A DNA stretch of 64,000 bases from Sediminibacterium sp. (GCA_030726065.1 JANREK010000025.1:1-64000), one strand, 5' to 3'. Shown: positions 42,943-52,769, numbered from the stretch's first letter. Notes: generated by a model not told the origin, from the letters alone. Translations and numbers: made by a program.

Positions 42943-43864
42943 TTATGGAAGTTTGCTTATCTAAAGCGAGTTGATTTTTTAGGGCATCCAATCCGCTAAA
43001 TTTTTCTTCCCCTCTGATAAATTCATATACAGATACGGTAATTGTATTTTCATAAATATCAGCATCAAAATTAAAAATATGCACTTCGATGACTTTCTTT
43101 TGTCCATCTACAGTTGGGCGAATACCAATATTCATCATTCCGTCGTATACTTTTTCACCGAAACAATTTCCATGCACTCGAACTGCATACACGCCATTCG
43201 CAGGGATTAATTTTTCTTCATTTAAAATACGCAGATTTGCTGTGGGATAGCCAATAGTTCGGCCAATTTGATTTCCTCTTACGATGAATCCGTCAAAAAA
43301 GTAAGGGTAGCCTAATAATTGGTTTGCTTTAGTGATATTTTTTTCAAGTAAATAATTCCTTATTAGCGTTGAACTAATTATTTCATCATTCACTAATTGC
43401 TCATTAATTTCTTCTAACTTAAAATGATTTGTTTGTCCTAGCGCAACTAATAAATCAAAATTGCCCGTTCTGCCTTTGCCAAATTGATGGTCATACCCAA
43501 CAATAATGGTATGGGGATGAAAATGGGCAACTAATAAATCCTGGACATATTCCGTAGCTGTCAAATTTGAAAAAAGGTAATCAAAATTGATCACCACCAA
43601 GTGGTCGATATTGGCCTTCTCAAGAAGTTGAATGCGTTCGTCTAAACAAGTGAGTTGTTTAATTTCACCCGGGATAGAGGAGATAACTTTTCGGGGATGT
43701 GGATGAAATGTAACAATGATACTTTCCCCAGCCACTTGTTGGGCAATTTCCTTGATTCTTTTAATAATCTGAAGGTGTCCAGTATGAACACCATCGAATG
43801 CCCCTGTTGTAATAACAGCGTTTTTAAAAGGGGGTAGTTGTTTTAAATCGTAATGAACCTTCAT
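42920..43864 (-). CDS. ribF: Bifunctional riboflavin kinase / FAD synthetase
   Basis: Converts riboflavin to FMN and then FAD. It has 314 aa in two domains: the nucleotidyltransferase domain (about 1-180, with GAFDGVHTGHLQII for ATP binding and VGYDHQFGKGRTG) and the riboflavin kinase domain (about 185-310, with GRTIGYPTANL, YDGMMNIGIRPTV and EVHIFNFDADIYENTI, including the PTAN loop and the catalytic Glu). It is divergent from purM and ends inside the holA 3' end (23-nt tail-to-tail overlap). Confidence 0.95.
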   Translation of the reverse strand: MKVHYDLKQLPPFKNAVITTGAFDGVHTGHLQIIKRIKEIAQQVAGESIIVTFHPHPRKVISSIPGEIKQLTCLDERIQLLEKANIDHLVVINFDYLFSNLTATEYVQDLLVAHFHPHTIIVGYDHQFGKGRTGNFDLLVALGQTNHFKLEEINEQLVNDEIISSTLIRNYLLEKNITKANQLLGYPYFFDGFIVRGNQIGRTIGYPTANLRILNEEKLIPANGVYAVRVHGNCFGEKVYDGMMNIGIRPTVDGQKKVIEVHIFNFDADIYENTITVSVYEFIRGEEKFSGLDALKNQLALDKQTSITILQQYP

Positions 43865-43902
43865 CTATTATTGCTAAATATGGCACAAATGTAAAACAAT
43901 TG

Positions 43903-43910
43903 TACCTTTG
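43903..43910 (+). promoter_or_regulatory. -7 promoter box (TACCTTTG) for purM
   Basis: Exact TAnnTTTG match 22 nt before the chosen ATG at 43933; it makes the earlier TTG at 43900 unlikely as a start. Confidence 0.5.
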
Positions 43911-43932
43911 TGCCATAAACCAATTTTCATCA

Positions 43933-45111
43933 ATGTCATTGTATGCCCAACGCGGAGTTTCCGCTCAAAAGGAAGAAGTTCATGCAGCTATCCAACATTT
44001 AGACCAGGGGTTGTATCCAAACGCATTTTGTAAGTTATATGCCGATTTTTTGGGAGGGCAAGCAGATTATATTAATATCATGCATGCGGATGGCGCAGGT
44101 ACTAAGAGTATTTTGGCATATATCTATTGGAAGGAAACCGGGGATGCAAGTGTTTGGAAGGGTATTGCACAGGATGCGATTGCCATGAATTTAGATGATT
44201 TATTATGTGTGGGTATTTATGATCAAATATTGTTTTCTTCCACTATTGATCGAAATAAATCAGTGATTACGGGAGAGGTGTTAAGTGTATTAATTAATGG
44301 TACACAGGATTTTTTTACAACTTTAAAAAACTTTGGCGTAAATATCGAATTTTTAGGGGGCGAAACTGCCGATGTGGGAGATGTGGTTAGAACCATTGCG
44401 GTGAATGGAACCATGACGGCGAGATGGCCAAAATCAAAATTAATTACCAACGATTTAATAGCGCCAGGACAAGTAATTGTAGGGTTTTCAAGTCACGGGA
44501 AAGCAACTTATGAAACTGATTATAATAGTGGCTTAGGAAGTAATGGTTTAACCAGTGCACGACATGATGTTTTGAGTAAGGAATATGCGACCAAGTATCC
44601 GGAAACTTTTGAGCCAACATTAAATGCGCAAGTAGTTTATATCGGAATGAATAAAGTTACGGATGAATTAGACATACCAGGCTTTGGTTCGGTATCCGTT
44701 GGAAAATTATTATTAAGCCCTACGCGTACTTATGCTCCTTTGGTAAAAGCAATTTTATCCCAACATTTTGATGTGGTGAAGGGGATGATTCACTCTAGTG
44801 GTGGAGGTCAAACAAAGTGCATGAAATATTTACCAGGGAACATGCGTATCATAAAGGATAATTTAATGGAGCCGCCACCAATTTTTAAGTTAATTCAGGA
44901 AAATTCAGGGGCAAATACCAAAGAAATGTACCAGGTATTTAATATGGGCCATCGATTGGAAATATTTACTGACGCAGCATCTGCAACTAAATTAATTGAA
45001 TTAGCAAAAACCTTTAATATTGAAGCGCAGGTGATTGGTCGTGTGGAAGCATCAGCACATAAGGAGTTGGTTTTAGCAGGAAGTTTTGGAAAGGAAGTGT
45101 TTACCTATTAA
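43933..45111 (+). CDS. purM: Phosphoribosylformylglycinamidine cyclo-ligase (AIR synthetase)
   Basis: Purine biosynthesis enzyme that closes the imidazole ring of AIR from FGAM and ATP. It has 392 aa, longer than the roughly 345-aa E. coli enzyme. Motifs: MHADGAGTKSILAYIYWKETG (about 51-71, with the DGxGTK loop), DAIAMNLDDLLCVG (about 83-96), FLGGETADVGD (about 139-149), GLGSNGLTSARHD (about 201-213) and the C-terminal IHSSGGGQTK. The start ATG 43933 gives SLYAQRGVSA. It is followed by ftsE-like with a 69-nt A/T-rich gap. Confidence 0.95.
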   Translation: MSLYAQRGVSAQKEEVHAAIQHLDQGLYPNAFCKLYADFLGGQADYINIMHADGAGTKSILAYIYWKETGDASVWKGIAQDAIAMNLDDLLCVGIYDQILFSSTIDRNKSVITGEVLSVLINGTQDFFTTLKNFGVNIEFLGGETADVGDVVRTIAVNGTMTARWPKSKLITNDLIAPGQVIVGFSSHGKATYETDYNSGLGSNGLTSARHDVLSKEYATKYPETFEPTLNAQVVYIGMNKVTDELDIPGFGSVSVGKLLLSPTRTYAPLVKAILSQHFDVVKGMIHSSGGGQTKCMKYLPGNMRIIKDNLMEPPPIFKLIQENSGANTKEMYQVFNMGHRLEIFTDAASATKLIELAKTFNIEAQVIGRVEASAHKELVLAGSFGKEVFTY

Positions 45112-45180
45112 TTTTATAAAAGTTCAATGATTTAATTTAAAAGGTTGCATCACAAATTATATTAAACAAATTATAACATC

Positions 45181-45855
45181 ATGAGTGAAATTGTAGTAAA
45201 GCTTGAAAATGTGAATATTTATCAAAGTGGTAATTTAATTTTGCAAGCCGTGAATTTTGAAGTGCAAAAAGGGGAGTTTGTTTATTTGGTGGGTAAAACA
45301 GGAACTGGAAAAAGTAGTTTACTTAAAACATTATATGGCGAAATAACACTTACTGAAGGGGAGGGTAAAGTGGTGGGATTTGATTTAAAGGAAATGGATT
45401 GGAAAAAACTCCCATTTTTAAGAAGAAACTTAGGGATCGTTTTTCAAGATTTTCAATTATTGACGGATCGCAATGTGCATGAAAATTTGAGATTTGTCCT
45501 TAAGGCTACAGGCTGGCAGGATGAGCAGTTAATCAATCAAAAGATTAATGATGTACTTGCCAAGGTAGGGCTTCAAAATAAAGGCTTTAAAATGACTTTT
45601 GAGATGAGCGGGGGCGAGCAACAAAGGGTGGATATTGCTAGGGCCTTGCTTAATTCTCCTAAATTAATACTGGCAGATGAGCCAACGGGCAGTTTAGACC
45701 CCGAAACTAGTGATGAAATCATGCAGATTTTGTTCCAAATTGCCAAGGAAGATGGCACGGCGATTGTGATGGCAACCCATGATTTTATGGTTGTGAATAA
45801 GTTTCCTTCCCGCACCCTGTCAACCGAGGGAGGCAGGCTGGTTGTAAAGGCTTAA
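45181..45855 (+). CDS. ftsE: Cell-division ATP-binding protein FtsE-like (ABC ATPase)
   Basis: ABC-type ATPase of 224 aa. Walker A is [11 protein letters not shown] (about 39-49), the Q-loop VFQDFQLL, the ABC signature MSGGEQQR (about 143-150), Walker [10 protein letters not shown] (about 164-172) and the H-loop ATHDFMVV. The closest class is FtsE/LolD: with FtsX it controls peptidoglycan hydrolases at the division site. ftsX itself is not adjacent, so an alternative LolD-like or other export partner cannot be ruled out. The gene sits between purM and smc with the same orientation. Confidence 0.78.
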   Translation: MSEIVVKLENVNIYQSGNLILQAVNFEVQKGEFVYLVGKTGTGKSSLLKTLYGEITLTEGEGKVVGFDLKEMDWKKLPFLRRNLGIVFQDFQLLTDRNVHENLRFVLKATGWQDEQLINQKINDVLAKVGLQNKGFKMTFEMSGGEQQRVDIARALLNSPKLILADEPTGSLDPETSDEIMQILFQIAKEDGTAIVMATHDFMVVNKFPSRTLSTEGGRLVVKA

Positions 45856-45948
45856 ATTTTCTCCACTAATTGTACACAAACCCCCCTTTTTGACTTGAAT
45901 TCTTGACTCTTTTTCTTATGTTCGCAGACATAAAAAAGTAGATAACAA

Positions 45949-48900
45949 GTGAGACTAAAGTCATTAGAAATCAAGGGGTTCAAGAGCTTTGCTGACAAAA
46001 CAATTGTAAGTTTTGACGAGGGTATAACTGGAATTATCGGACCAAATGGTTGTGGTAAGAGTAATATTATTGATAGCATAAGATGGGTTATTGGAGAACA
46101 GAAAATTTCAGCACTACGTAGTGAGAATTTAGATTCTTTGGTTTTTAACGGAAGTAAAACCAGAAGTGCGAGTAGTATGGCTGAAGTAAGTTTAACCTTC
46201 GAGAATACAAAAAATTTATTACCAACAGAATTTAATAATGTAACTGTTACACGTCGTTTTTATAAAAATGGTGAAAGTGAATACAGGTTAAATGATATTG
46301 CTTGTCGATTAAAAGATATTCATAATTTATTTATGGATACAGGTATAAGCACAGATAGTTATGCGATTATTGAATTAGGAATGGTGGATGATATTATCAA
46401 GGATAAGGATAATAGTCGTCGTCGTATGTTAGAGCAAGCAGCTGGGATTACGATTTATAAAACGCGAAAAAAAGAAGCTAAAAACAAATTAGATGCTACT
46501 GAGCAGGATTTGGCAAGAATTGAAGATTTAATATTTGAAATCAACAATCAATTAAAAACTTTAGAAAATCAAGCGAAGAAAGCGGAGAAGTATTTTGAAA
46601 TTAAGAAGGACTATAAGGATACTGCCATTGAGCTTGCAAAAGCAGCATTAGAAGGCTTTAACATCAGCTATAAGGAGTTAAATGAACAACAAGATGCAGA
46701 GACAGACAAAAAATTTGAGTTAGAAGCGGCCATTGCATTGGAAGAAGCTGCGCTTGAGCAAGAGCGTGTAGGATTTATTGAAAAGGAAAAGAATTTGCAA
46801 ACCATGCAGCATTCTTTTAACGATTTGTTGCAAAATTTGCGTTCAAAAGAAAATGATAAAAACTTAGCCGCGCAACGACTTGATTATTTAAACGATAAGG
46901 AAAAATCTTTACAGGAATTTTTAGAAAGAGCGGAAGGGCAATTAAAAACAATTGGTGACTCCATTGAATATACCAAGTTGCAGGTAGTGGATGAAGAAAA
47001 AATATTTCAAGATTTTAAAACAAGGGTGGAACAATCCCAACTTGAATTAATCAATAAGCGAACTGATTTTGATGATCAAAGATCGGTGTTGGATAACTTA
47101 AGACAACAATACCAACAAATTCAACGCAATCAATTTGATGCGGAGAAAAAAGTGGCTGTCGCAGATACGTCCATTCAAAACATACAAAGATCACAACTTC
47201 AGTTAGAAGAGGAGCAAGGACAAAGAGTTACACAAATAGAAACGATAACAGCGCAATTAGCTATAAAAGAAGCTGCATTGGCTTCCAATAAAGCACATTT
47301 GGCTGAATTGCACTTGCAACATGATAATGCAAAAGCAGGAATTTTTGAAACACAGGAGCAATTAGAAAAGTTAAGATCTCAATTGGCGGATGAAACAAGA
47401 ATATTAGATGCCAAAAAGAATGAGTACGATTTATTGAAAAGCTTAGTGGACTCCATGGAAGGATATCCAGATAGCGTTAAATTTTTGCATAAAAATACAG
47501 GCTGGAATCATAGTGCTCCTATCTTATCTGACATTTTATATGTTAAGGAAGAATATCGTACAGCGGTTGAAAATGTATTAGAGCCTTACTTAAACTTTTA
47601 TGTTGTTAATAATTTACAAGAAGGTTTGCAAGCAATTCAATTGTTGGATGAAAACAAAAAGGGTAAAGCTAATTTCTTCTTATTGGATCAACTAAAGGGA
47701 ATAAGTGCAGTCGCTGCACCTGCTAATACCATTGCTGCATTGTCTGTGTTGGAAGTAGATAGTAAATATGCTGCTCTAGCGAGTCAATTATTAGGTAATG
47801 TGTTTATTGCTGAAAATGAGCAAGCTTTACAAACAGAGTTTGACGGAATCCTTTTAGAAAAAACAGGTAAGTACGTTAAAGGGAAGTATACTTTGACTGG
47901 TGGAAGTGTGGGAATTTTCGAAGGCAAAAAAATTGGCCGTGCAAAAAATCTAGAAAAATTATTAGCCGATATTCAATCACAAGAAAAAGTGGTGAATGAA
48001 TTAAAGGAAAAAATTCAGGTGAAGCACAATGCTGTTTTAGAATTTAACGAATTGTTGAAGGAGAATGAGATTAGATCCATTGAGCAATTGGTAAATACTT
48101 TAATTAATGAAGTATTTGCAAATAAAAATAGATTAGAAAATTTACAATTAGCCCAATTCTCTGCTGCTAATAAGCTAAAAGAATTTAAAGAAAAGTTACA
48201 ATTTGAGCATACTGCAATTGCAGATACAAGAATTTCTTTTGAAGCCTTAAATATTTCCTTACAGGAAACCCAAACTAAATTAGAAGCCATTGAGTTGGCT
48301 TATCAAGCTACTGAGCAAGCTTATCATTTGGCCTCCGGCGAGTTTAATGAGATGAATTTACAATTGACAAAGCAACAAAGTAAAATTGAGGCATTACAAC
48401 AGGAAGTCTTGTTCAAGGAAAATCAATTGAATGATTTACATGCACAAATTCAAACGAATAGTTTACAGTTAACGGAAGCTTCAGCAGCGATCATTGAAAG
48501 CAAAGATCAATTAACTTCCTTACAAGAAGGATTGGTTGAATCAATTAGAATTAAAGAAGAAGAAGAATTAAAATTAAATGAAGCGGATCAAACTTATTAT
48601 AAGTTAAGAAATGATTTACAAGAAAAGGAAAGTGCATTAAGGCATTTGGTGAAGTCAAAGGAATTGGTAGATCAATTAATTAATGAGATTAAGGACAAGT
48701 TGAATAACTTGAAATTACAATTAGCAGGAACCAAAGAGCGTTTGAATGTTGAGTTCAAAGTTGAAATTGAGGATATCTTAGATGAAGGACGTTTAACAGA
48801 TACTTCTTTGGATGAATTACAAGCCAATACAGACAGAATGAAAAAACGTTTGGAAAATATGGGTGAAGTAAATCCAACAGCCATTGAAGCGTATACTGAA

Positions 48901-49467
48901 ATGAAAAAGAGATATGATTTTATTTTGGAGCAGAAGAATGACTTAGTGACTGCAAAGGATAGTTTGATGTTAACCATCCAGGAAGTAGAAGCCACTGCAA
49001 ATCAAGCATTTTTAGCCACCTACAATACTGCGCGTGAAAACTTCCAAAAAGTATTTAAAGCCTTATTTATTGAAGAAGATTCTTGTGACTTAATATTGGT
49101 GGATCCAGATAATTTAGCTGAAACTGCTGTTGAAATTGTAGCACGTCCTAAAGGTAAAAAACCATCATCTATTAGTCAATTGAGTGGAGGAGAGCGAACT
49201 TTGACAGCAACTGCAATGCTATTTGCTATTTACTTAATTAAGCCAGCACCTTTCTGTATTTTGGATGAGGTGGACGCACCATTAGATGATGCGAATGTTG
49301 GCAAGTTTACGCAGATGATTAAAAAATTCAGCGACAACTCACAGTTCATTATTGTAACACACAATAAGCAAACAATGAGTGCAGTGGATGTTATTTATGG
49401 TGTTACCATGCAAGAGCCTGGGGTAAGTAAACTAGTTCCTGTTGATTTTAGAAGTTTAAGTAACTAG
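45949..49467 (+). CDS. smc: Chromosome segregation protein SMC
   Basis: Condensin ATPase of 1172 aa that loops and compacts chromosomal DNA. Start is GTG 45949, followed by RLKSLEIKGFKSFADK, the canonical SMC N terminus. Walker A is GPNGCGKSN (about 32-40). Long coiled coils (about 165-500 and 680-1020) flank a hinge (about 500-660, with VKFLHKNTGW and GKYTLTGGSVGIFEG). The C-terminal head has the ABC signature LSGGERTLTATAMLF and Walker B FCILDEVDAPLDD, then the H-loop VTHNK. It is followed by a strong terminator. scpA and scpB are not in the window. Confidence 0.97.
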   Translation: MRLKSLEIKGFKSFADKTIVSFDEGITGIIGPNGCGKSNIIDSIRWVIGEQKISALRSENLDSLVFNGSKTRSASSMAEVSLTFENTKNLLPTEFNNVTVTRRFYKNGESEYRLNDIACRLKDIHNLFMDTGISTDSYAIIELGMVDDIIKDKDNSRRRMLEQAAGITIYKTRKKEAKNKLDATEQDLARIEDLIFEINNQLKTLENQAKKAEKYFEIKKDYKDTAIELAKAALEGFNISYKELNEQQDAETDKKFELEAAIALEEAALEQERVGFIEKEKNLQTMQHSFNDLLQNLRSKENDKNLAAQRLDYLNDKEKSLQEFLERAEGQLKTIGDSIEYTKLQVVDEEKIFQDFKTRVEQSQLELINKRTDFDDQRSVLDNLRQQYQQIQRNQFDAEKKVAVADTSIQNIQRSQLQLEEEQGQRVTQIETITAQLAIKEAALASNKAHLAELHLQHDNAKAGIFETQEQLEKLRSQLADETRILDAKKNEYDLLKSLVDSMEGYPDSVKFLHKNTGWNHSAPILSDILYVKEEYRTAVENVLEPYLNFYVVNNLQEGLQAIQLLDENKKGKANFFLLDQLKGISAVAAPANTIAALSVLEVDSKYAALASQLLGNVFIAENEQALQTEFDGILLEKTGKYVKGKYTLTGGSVGIFEGKKIGRAKNLEKLLADIQSQEKVVNELKEKIQVKHNAVLEFNELLKENEIRSIEQLVNTLINEVFANKNRLENLQLAQFSAANKLKEFKEKLQFEHTAIADTRISFEALNISLQETQTKLEAIELAYQATEQAYHLASGEFNEMNLQLTKQQSKIEALQQEVLFKENQLNDLHAQIQTNSLQLTEASAAIIESKDQLTSLQEGLVESIRIKEEEELKLNEADQTYYKLRNDLQEKESALRHLVKSKELVDQLINEIKDKLNNLKLQLAGTKERLNVEFKVEIEDILDEGRLTDTSLDELQANTDRMKKRLENMGEVNPTAIEAYTEMKKRYDFILEQKNDLVTAKDSLMLTIQEVEATANQAFLATYNTARENFQKVFKALFIEEDSCDLILVDPDNLAETAVEIVARPKGKKPSSISQLSGGERTLTATAMLFAIYLIKPAPFCILDEVDAPLDDANVGKFTQMIKKFSDNSQFIIVTHNKQTMSAVDVIYGVTMQEPGVSKLVPVDFRSLSN

Positions 49468-49490
49468 GTATTTACTTTCAAAATAATTAA

Positions 49491-49526
49491 AAGGGGTTGC
49501 TTCAAAATGGAAGCGCCCCTTTTTTA
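49491..49526 (+). terminator. Rho-independent terminator after smc
   Basis: Stem aaggggttgcttc / gaagcgcccctt with one bulged base and an aaaatg loop, followed by a T-run; 24 nt after the smc stop. Confidence 0.85.
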
Positions 49527-49547
49527 AATTAAAAATTTATTTATACT

Positions 49548-49961
49548 TTGCTCAAATCAGCGATCATATTATTTGTAATTTGTTTTTTTTACCTGCCATT
49601 TAGTAGGCAGCCTGATTATTTTGATAGTGAAACTGCACCTGCGACGATTAAGTTAAAGGATGGCCGTGTTGTAGCGGAATACTCAGAATATGGAAAATAT
49701 TATGCTATCAAAGTGGATTCAATGACTTATCATAATCGGATTGGAGCGCGTGTTGAAGTTATTTATGAATTACGCGAACCAGCGCATGCAAAAATTAATC
49801 AAGCTTGGGGGTATTGGTTAATCCCGGAGGAATTGGCTTGGTCATTTGGCGTATTTGTAGTTTTACTTGGCGTTGCTTATGCAACCACACATCGGCCACA
49901 TCCCAATGCCATAGCCGAGCAATTAAAAGGAACTAATGCACCTAAGAAAAAATATGCGTAG
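49548..49961 (+). CDS. Small membrane protein, unknown, 137 aa
   Basis: A 137-aa protein with two hydrophobic segments: an N-terminal one (residues about 4-17) and a C-terminal one (about 95-113, FGVFVVLLGVAYAT). The region between (about 20-90) is beta-rich with a KLKDGRVVAEYSEYGKYYAIKVDS segment and probably faces the periplasm. The start would be TTG 49548; there is no ATG upstream of the first helix. A loose promoter-like atactttg covers the start. No family is recognised. The next gene, smpB, is on the other strand. Confidence 0.6.
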   Translation: MLKSAIILFVICFFYLPFSRQPDYFDSETAPATIKLKDGRVVAEYSEYGKYYAIKVDSMTYHNRIGARVEVIYELREPAHAKINQAWGYWLIPEELAWSFGVFVVLLGVAYATTHRPHPNAIAEQLKGTNAPKKKYA

Positions 49962-49964
49962 TTG

Positions 49965-50071
49965 AAAAAATATTGAAAAAGAATAAATGCTATGTCGAGC
50001 GAACATTGTGAGCGAAGCGATCTGAGAGCCGAGGCATAGGTGTTTATTCTTATAATATTTTTTAGTAAATA
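49965..50071. repeat. Long imperfect inverted repeat (intergenic hairpin element A)
   Basis: Arms aaaaaatatt…aagaataaatgctatg and catagg tgtttattctt…aatatttttt pair imperfectly over more than 25 nt on each side; the outer 9 nt next to the core (aagaataaa / tttattctt) are exact. The GC-rich core (about 49995-50036) contains gcgaac-att-gtgagc followed by gatct and ccgagg, a string also seen, on the other strand, near 59399-59435. It lies between two convergent genes. No tmRNA features are visible. Confidence 0.65.
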
Positions 50072-50080
50072 GATTTGCTA

Positions 50081-50539
50081 TTACCGTTTGAGTAGACGTT
50101 TTATTTCTTTGTCAACATCACGATTTTTGATCGTTTCGCGTTTGTCAAATTCCTTTTTACCTTTTGCCAAACCAATCTCCACTTTGGCATAGCGCTTTTC
50201 ATTAAAAAATATACGAAGTGGGATGATGGAAAATCCTTTTTCTTTCACCTTGCCTTTTAGTTTTTCTAGTTCTCTTTTATTTAATAGCAATTTACGATCA
50301 TGTACTTCAATGTGGTTATTTTTATTACCATGGGTATATGCATTGATAAATAAACCCCTAACCCAAAGTTCTCCTTTATCAAACATGCAAAAAGAGTCAT
50401 TAAAACTCACCTTGCCCTCCCTAATCGATTTTACTTCAGTGCCTAACAATACAATACCAGCCTCATACTTGTCCTCGATGTGGAAGTTAAAATAGGCTTG
50501 CCTATTATTGAGTTCGGTTTGTTTAACAACTTTTGCCAT
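50081..50539 (-). CDS. smpB: SsrA-binding protein SmpB
   Basis: Binds tmRNA and brings it to stalled ribosomes in trans-translation. It has 152 aa. Conserved blocks: NRQAYFNFHIEDKYEAGIVLLGTEVKSIREGKVSFNDSF (about 12-50), the ELWVRGLFINAY strand, RKLLLNKRELEKL (about 82-94), and a basic C-terminal tail (KKEFDKRETIKNRDVDKEIKRLLKR) that occupies the mRNA path. Its ATG lies 9 nt downstream of the accD terminator hairpin, so its leader is the U-tract. tmRNA itself is not found nearby. Confidence 0.96.
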   Translation of the reverse strand: MAKVVKQTELNNRQAYFNFHIEDKYEAGIVLLGTEVKSIREGKVSFNDSFCMFDKGELWVRGLFINAYTHGNKNNHIEVHDRKLLLNKRELEKLKGKVKEKGFSIIPLRIFFNEKRYAKVEIGLAKGKKEFDKRETIKNRDVDKEIKRLLKR

Positions 50540-50548
50540 AAAAAATAA

Positions 50549-50576
50549 TCCCGGTCCCGAGTATTCGGGACCGGGA
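50549..50576 (-). terminator. Perfect hairpin between accD and smpB, U-tract at the smpB start
   Basis: A 12-bp perfect stem (tcccggtcccga / tcgggaccggga) with a 4-nt loop. On the minus strand it follows the accD stop by about 55 nt and is followed by ttattttttATG, so the U-tract is the smpB translation-initiation region. Confidence 0.85.
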
Positions 50577-50631
50577 ACAAAACTAATATAAGTATTCTGT
50601 TTTTGAATTAGAAACTTAGATCGAAGGCCTT

Positions 50632-51555
50632 TTAATTTCTAAAAAGGAAGGCGACTTCAGAAAGCTTGTTTTTTAACTCCTTACGATCAATGATAAAGTC
50701 TAAAAATCCATGTTCTAATAAAAATTCACTTCTTTGAAATCCCGGAGGTAAATCTTTTTTTATAGTTTCCTTAATGACTCTTGGGCCTGCAAAACCAATT
50801 AAAGCGCCTGGTTCCGCAATATTAATATCGCCCAACATGCCAAAGCTTGCCGAAATACCGCCAAAGGTAGGGTCAGTTAATAAGGAGATGAAAGGTAATT
50901 TAGCATCACTTAATTGCGATAATTTACCACTTGTTTTTGCTAATTGCATTAAGCTAAATGCACTTTCCATCATACGTGCGCCACCACTTTTACTAATGAC
51001 TAAAAAAGGATGTTTATGTTGTATGCAATAATCTACTGCGCGACTGAATTTTTCACCCATTACGCTACCTAAGGAACCGCCGATAAATTCAAAGTCCATA
51101 CAAGCAACTACCATAGATTCGTCGTTTACTTTTCCAACAGCAACACGCATGGAATCCTTTAAATCTGTTTTTGCATGAATTTCATCCAATCGTTTTTGAT
51201 AATTTTTTAAATCAGTAAAATTCAACGCATCTTTACTTTTGATATTATCAAACAATTCAGTGAATTCCGCATTGTTAAATAAAATGTCAAAATATTCATC
51301 GCTACCAATGCGGTGGTGAAAATTACACTTGGTACAAATAAATAAATTTTCCTTTAGTTCGGAGCTAGTAAATATATGATTACAGGATGGGCATTTTGTC
51401 CATAATCCCTCAGGCGTCTCTTTTTTATCGGCTGTGGAAGTAGTAATCCCTTTTCTTATTCTTTTAAACCATCTAGATTTACTAGCATCATTGCCAATCG
51501 TTTCCTCCCCAGTTAGGTTTACTTCAATATCTTCTTCTCTGTTTTTCATTGGCAT
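50632..51555 (-). CDS. accD: Acetyl-CoA carboxylase carboxyltransferase, beta subunit
   Basis: Moves CO2 from carboxybiotin to acetyl-CoA to make malonyl-CoA for fatty acid synthesis. It has 307 aa. An N-terminal zinc ribbon (C-x2-C…C-x2-C in CPSCNHIF and CTKCNFHH, about 55-80) precedes the crotonase-fold domain with [16 protein letters not shown] (about 190-205), [11 protein letters not shown] and [12 protein letters not shown] (about 245-256). About 45 extra residues precede the zinc ribbon; a second ATG two codons later (51549) is equally possible as the start. accA is not adjacent. Confidence 0.95.
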   Translation of the reverse strand: MPMKNREEDIEVNLTGEETIGNDASKSRWFKRIRKGITTSTADKKETPEGLWTKCPSCNHIFTSSELKENLFICTKCNFHHRIGSDEYFDILFNNAEFTELFDNIKSKDALNFTDLKNYQKRLDEIHAKTDLKDSMRVAVGKVNDESMVVACMDFEFIGGSLGSVMGEKFSRAVDYCIQHKHPFLVISKSGGARMMESAFSLMQLAKTSGKLSQLSDAKLPFISLLTDPTFGGISASFGMLGDINIAEPGALIGFAGPRVIKETIKKDLPPGFQRSEFLLEHGFLDFIIDRKELKNKLSEVAFLFRN

Positions 51556-51683
51556 CGATTTAAAATAATATACACGGGCTATAATAGCTGCTGTGCTTAT
51601 GCAATCGGTTTCGTTATTATGAAGTTATTAAAAAATAAACAGCCACCTAATTTTGGGTTAGTATGGCTGTGTTAAAATTTTGT

Positions 51684-52751
51684 TTAAGCGTTACGGTTAA
51701 TGCAGTTTAAGTCGTTAAATGCAATTTCTAGACGTGAAATAAAGGATTCTTCCCCTTTTCTTAACCAAACTCTAGGATCGTAAAACTTTTTATTGGGTTT
51801 GTCTGCCCCATCAGGATTTCCTAATTGGGTTTGTAAGTAGGCTTCATTCTTAATATAATATTTTAAAATACCTTCCCAGAAAGCCCATTGCAAATCGGTA
51901 TCTAAATTCATTTTAATTGCTCCATATCCAATCGCTTCTCTAATTTGATTTTGAGGAGAACCAGAACCGCCATGGAAAACAAAGTAAACAGGTTTTGCTT
52001 CCGTCTTTAAATGGTTTTGAATATACACCTGACTATTATTTAAAATATCGGGTCTTAATTCAACATTGCCTGGACTATAAACACCGTGTACATTTCCAAA
52101 AGCTGCAGCAACGGTAAACATATTGCTGATTTTACTTAATTCCGTATAAGCGTATGCAACGTGTTCAGGTTGTGTATATAATTTATCATTTTCAACACCA
52201 CTATTATCAACCCCATCTTCTTCACCACCCGTTACACCTAATTCTATTTCAATACTCATTCCCAATGGCGCCATTCTTTTAAAGAAGGTAGCAGAGGTTT
52301 GAATGTTTTCTTCTAAAGACTCTTCGGATAAATCCAACATGTGTGAACTAAACAAAGGTTGTCCTTTTTCTTTATTGTATTGTTCCCCTGCGTCAATTAG
52401 TGCACTGATCCAAGGAAGCCATTTTTTTGATGCGTGATCCGTATGCAATACGACAGGAACATTATAAAATTTAGCTACCTGATGCACATGTAAAGCACCT
52501 GCAATTGCACCTTGAATATTGGCTTGTAAATTATCGTTCGGCATGCCTTTCCCAGCGATGAATTGTGCACCTCCATTTGAAAATTGTATGATAATAGGAG
52601 AGTTCACCTTTGCGGCTGTTTCTATAGCAGCATTAATGGTATCTGTGCCTGTTGTATTTACTGCTGGAATTGCAAAATTGTTGGCTTTAGCATCGTTGTA
52701 TAATGCTTCTAATTCTTTGCCAAATAAAACGCCTGAAGGGTACTTACTCAT
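51684..52751 (-). CDS. fbaA: Fructose-bisphosphate aldolase, class II
   Basis: Zinc-dependent aldolase that cleaves fructose 1,6-bisphosphate in glycolysis and forms it in gluconeogenesis. It has 355 aa, the class IIA length. Zinc and active-site residues are seen in VVLHTDHASKKWLPW (about 98-112; HTDH), HMLDLSEESLEENI (about 137-150), FGNVHGVYSPGNV (about 219-231) and FHGGSGSP (about 263-270). The minus-strand -7 box TATATTTG lies 19 nt upstream of the ATG. Confidence 0.96.
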   Translation of the reverse strand: MSKYPSGVLFGKELEALYNDAKANNFAIPAVNTTGTDTINAAIETAAKVNSPIIIQFSNGGAQFIAGKGMPNDNLQANIQGAIAGALHVHQVAKFYNVPVVLHTDHASKKWLPWISALIDAGEQYNKEKGQPLFSSHMLDLSEESLEENIQTSATFFKRMAPLGMSIEIELGVTGGEEDGVDNSGVENDKLYTQPEHVAYAYTELSKISNMFTVAAAFGNVHGVYSPGNVELRPDILNNSQVYIQNHLKTEAKPVYFVFHGGSGSPQNQIREAIGYGAIKMNLDTDLQWAFWEGILKYYIKNEAYLQTQLGNPDGADKPNKKFYDPRVWLRKGEESFISRLEIAFNDLNCINRNA

Positions 52752-52769
52752 AGTTTACATATTGAGTGG

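Noticed and set aside
49962..50080. tmRNA (ssrA) next to smpB
   Set aside because: The region is a symmetric hairpin about 110 nt long, lacking a tRNA-Ala-like acceptor end and a tag-peptide frame.
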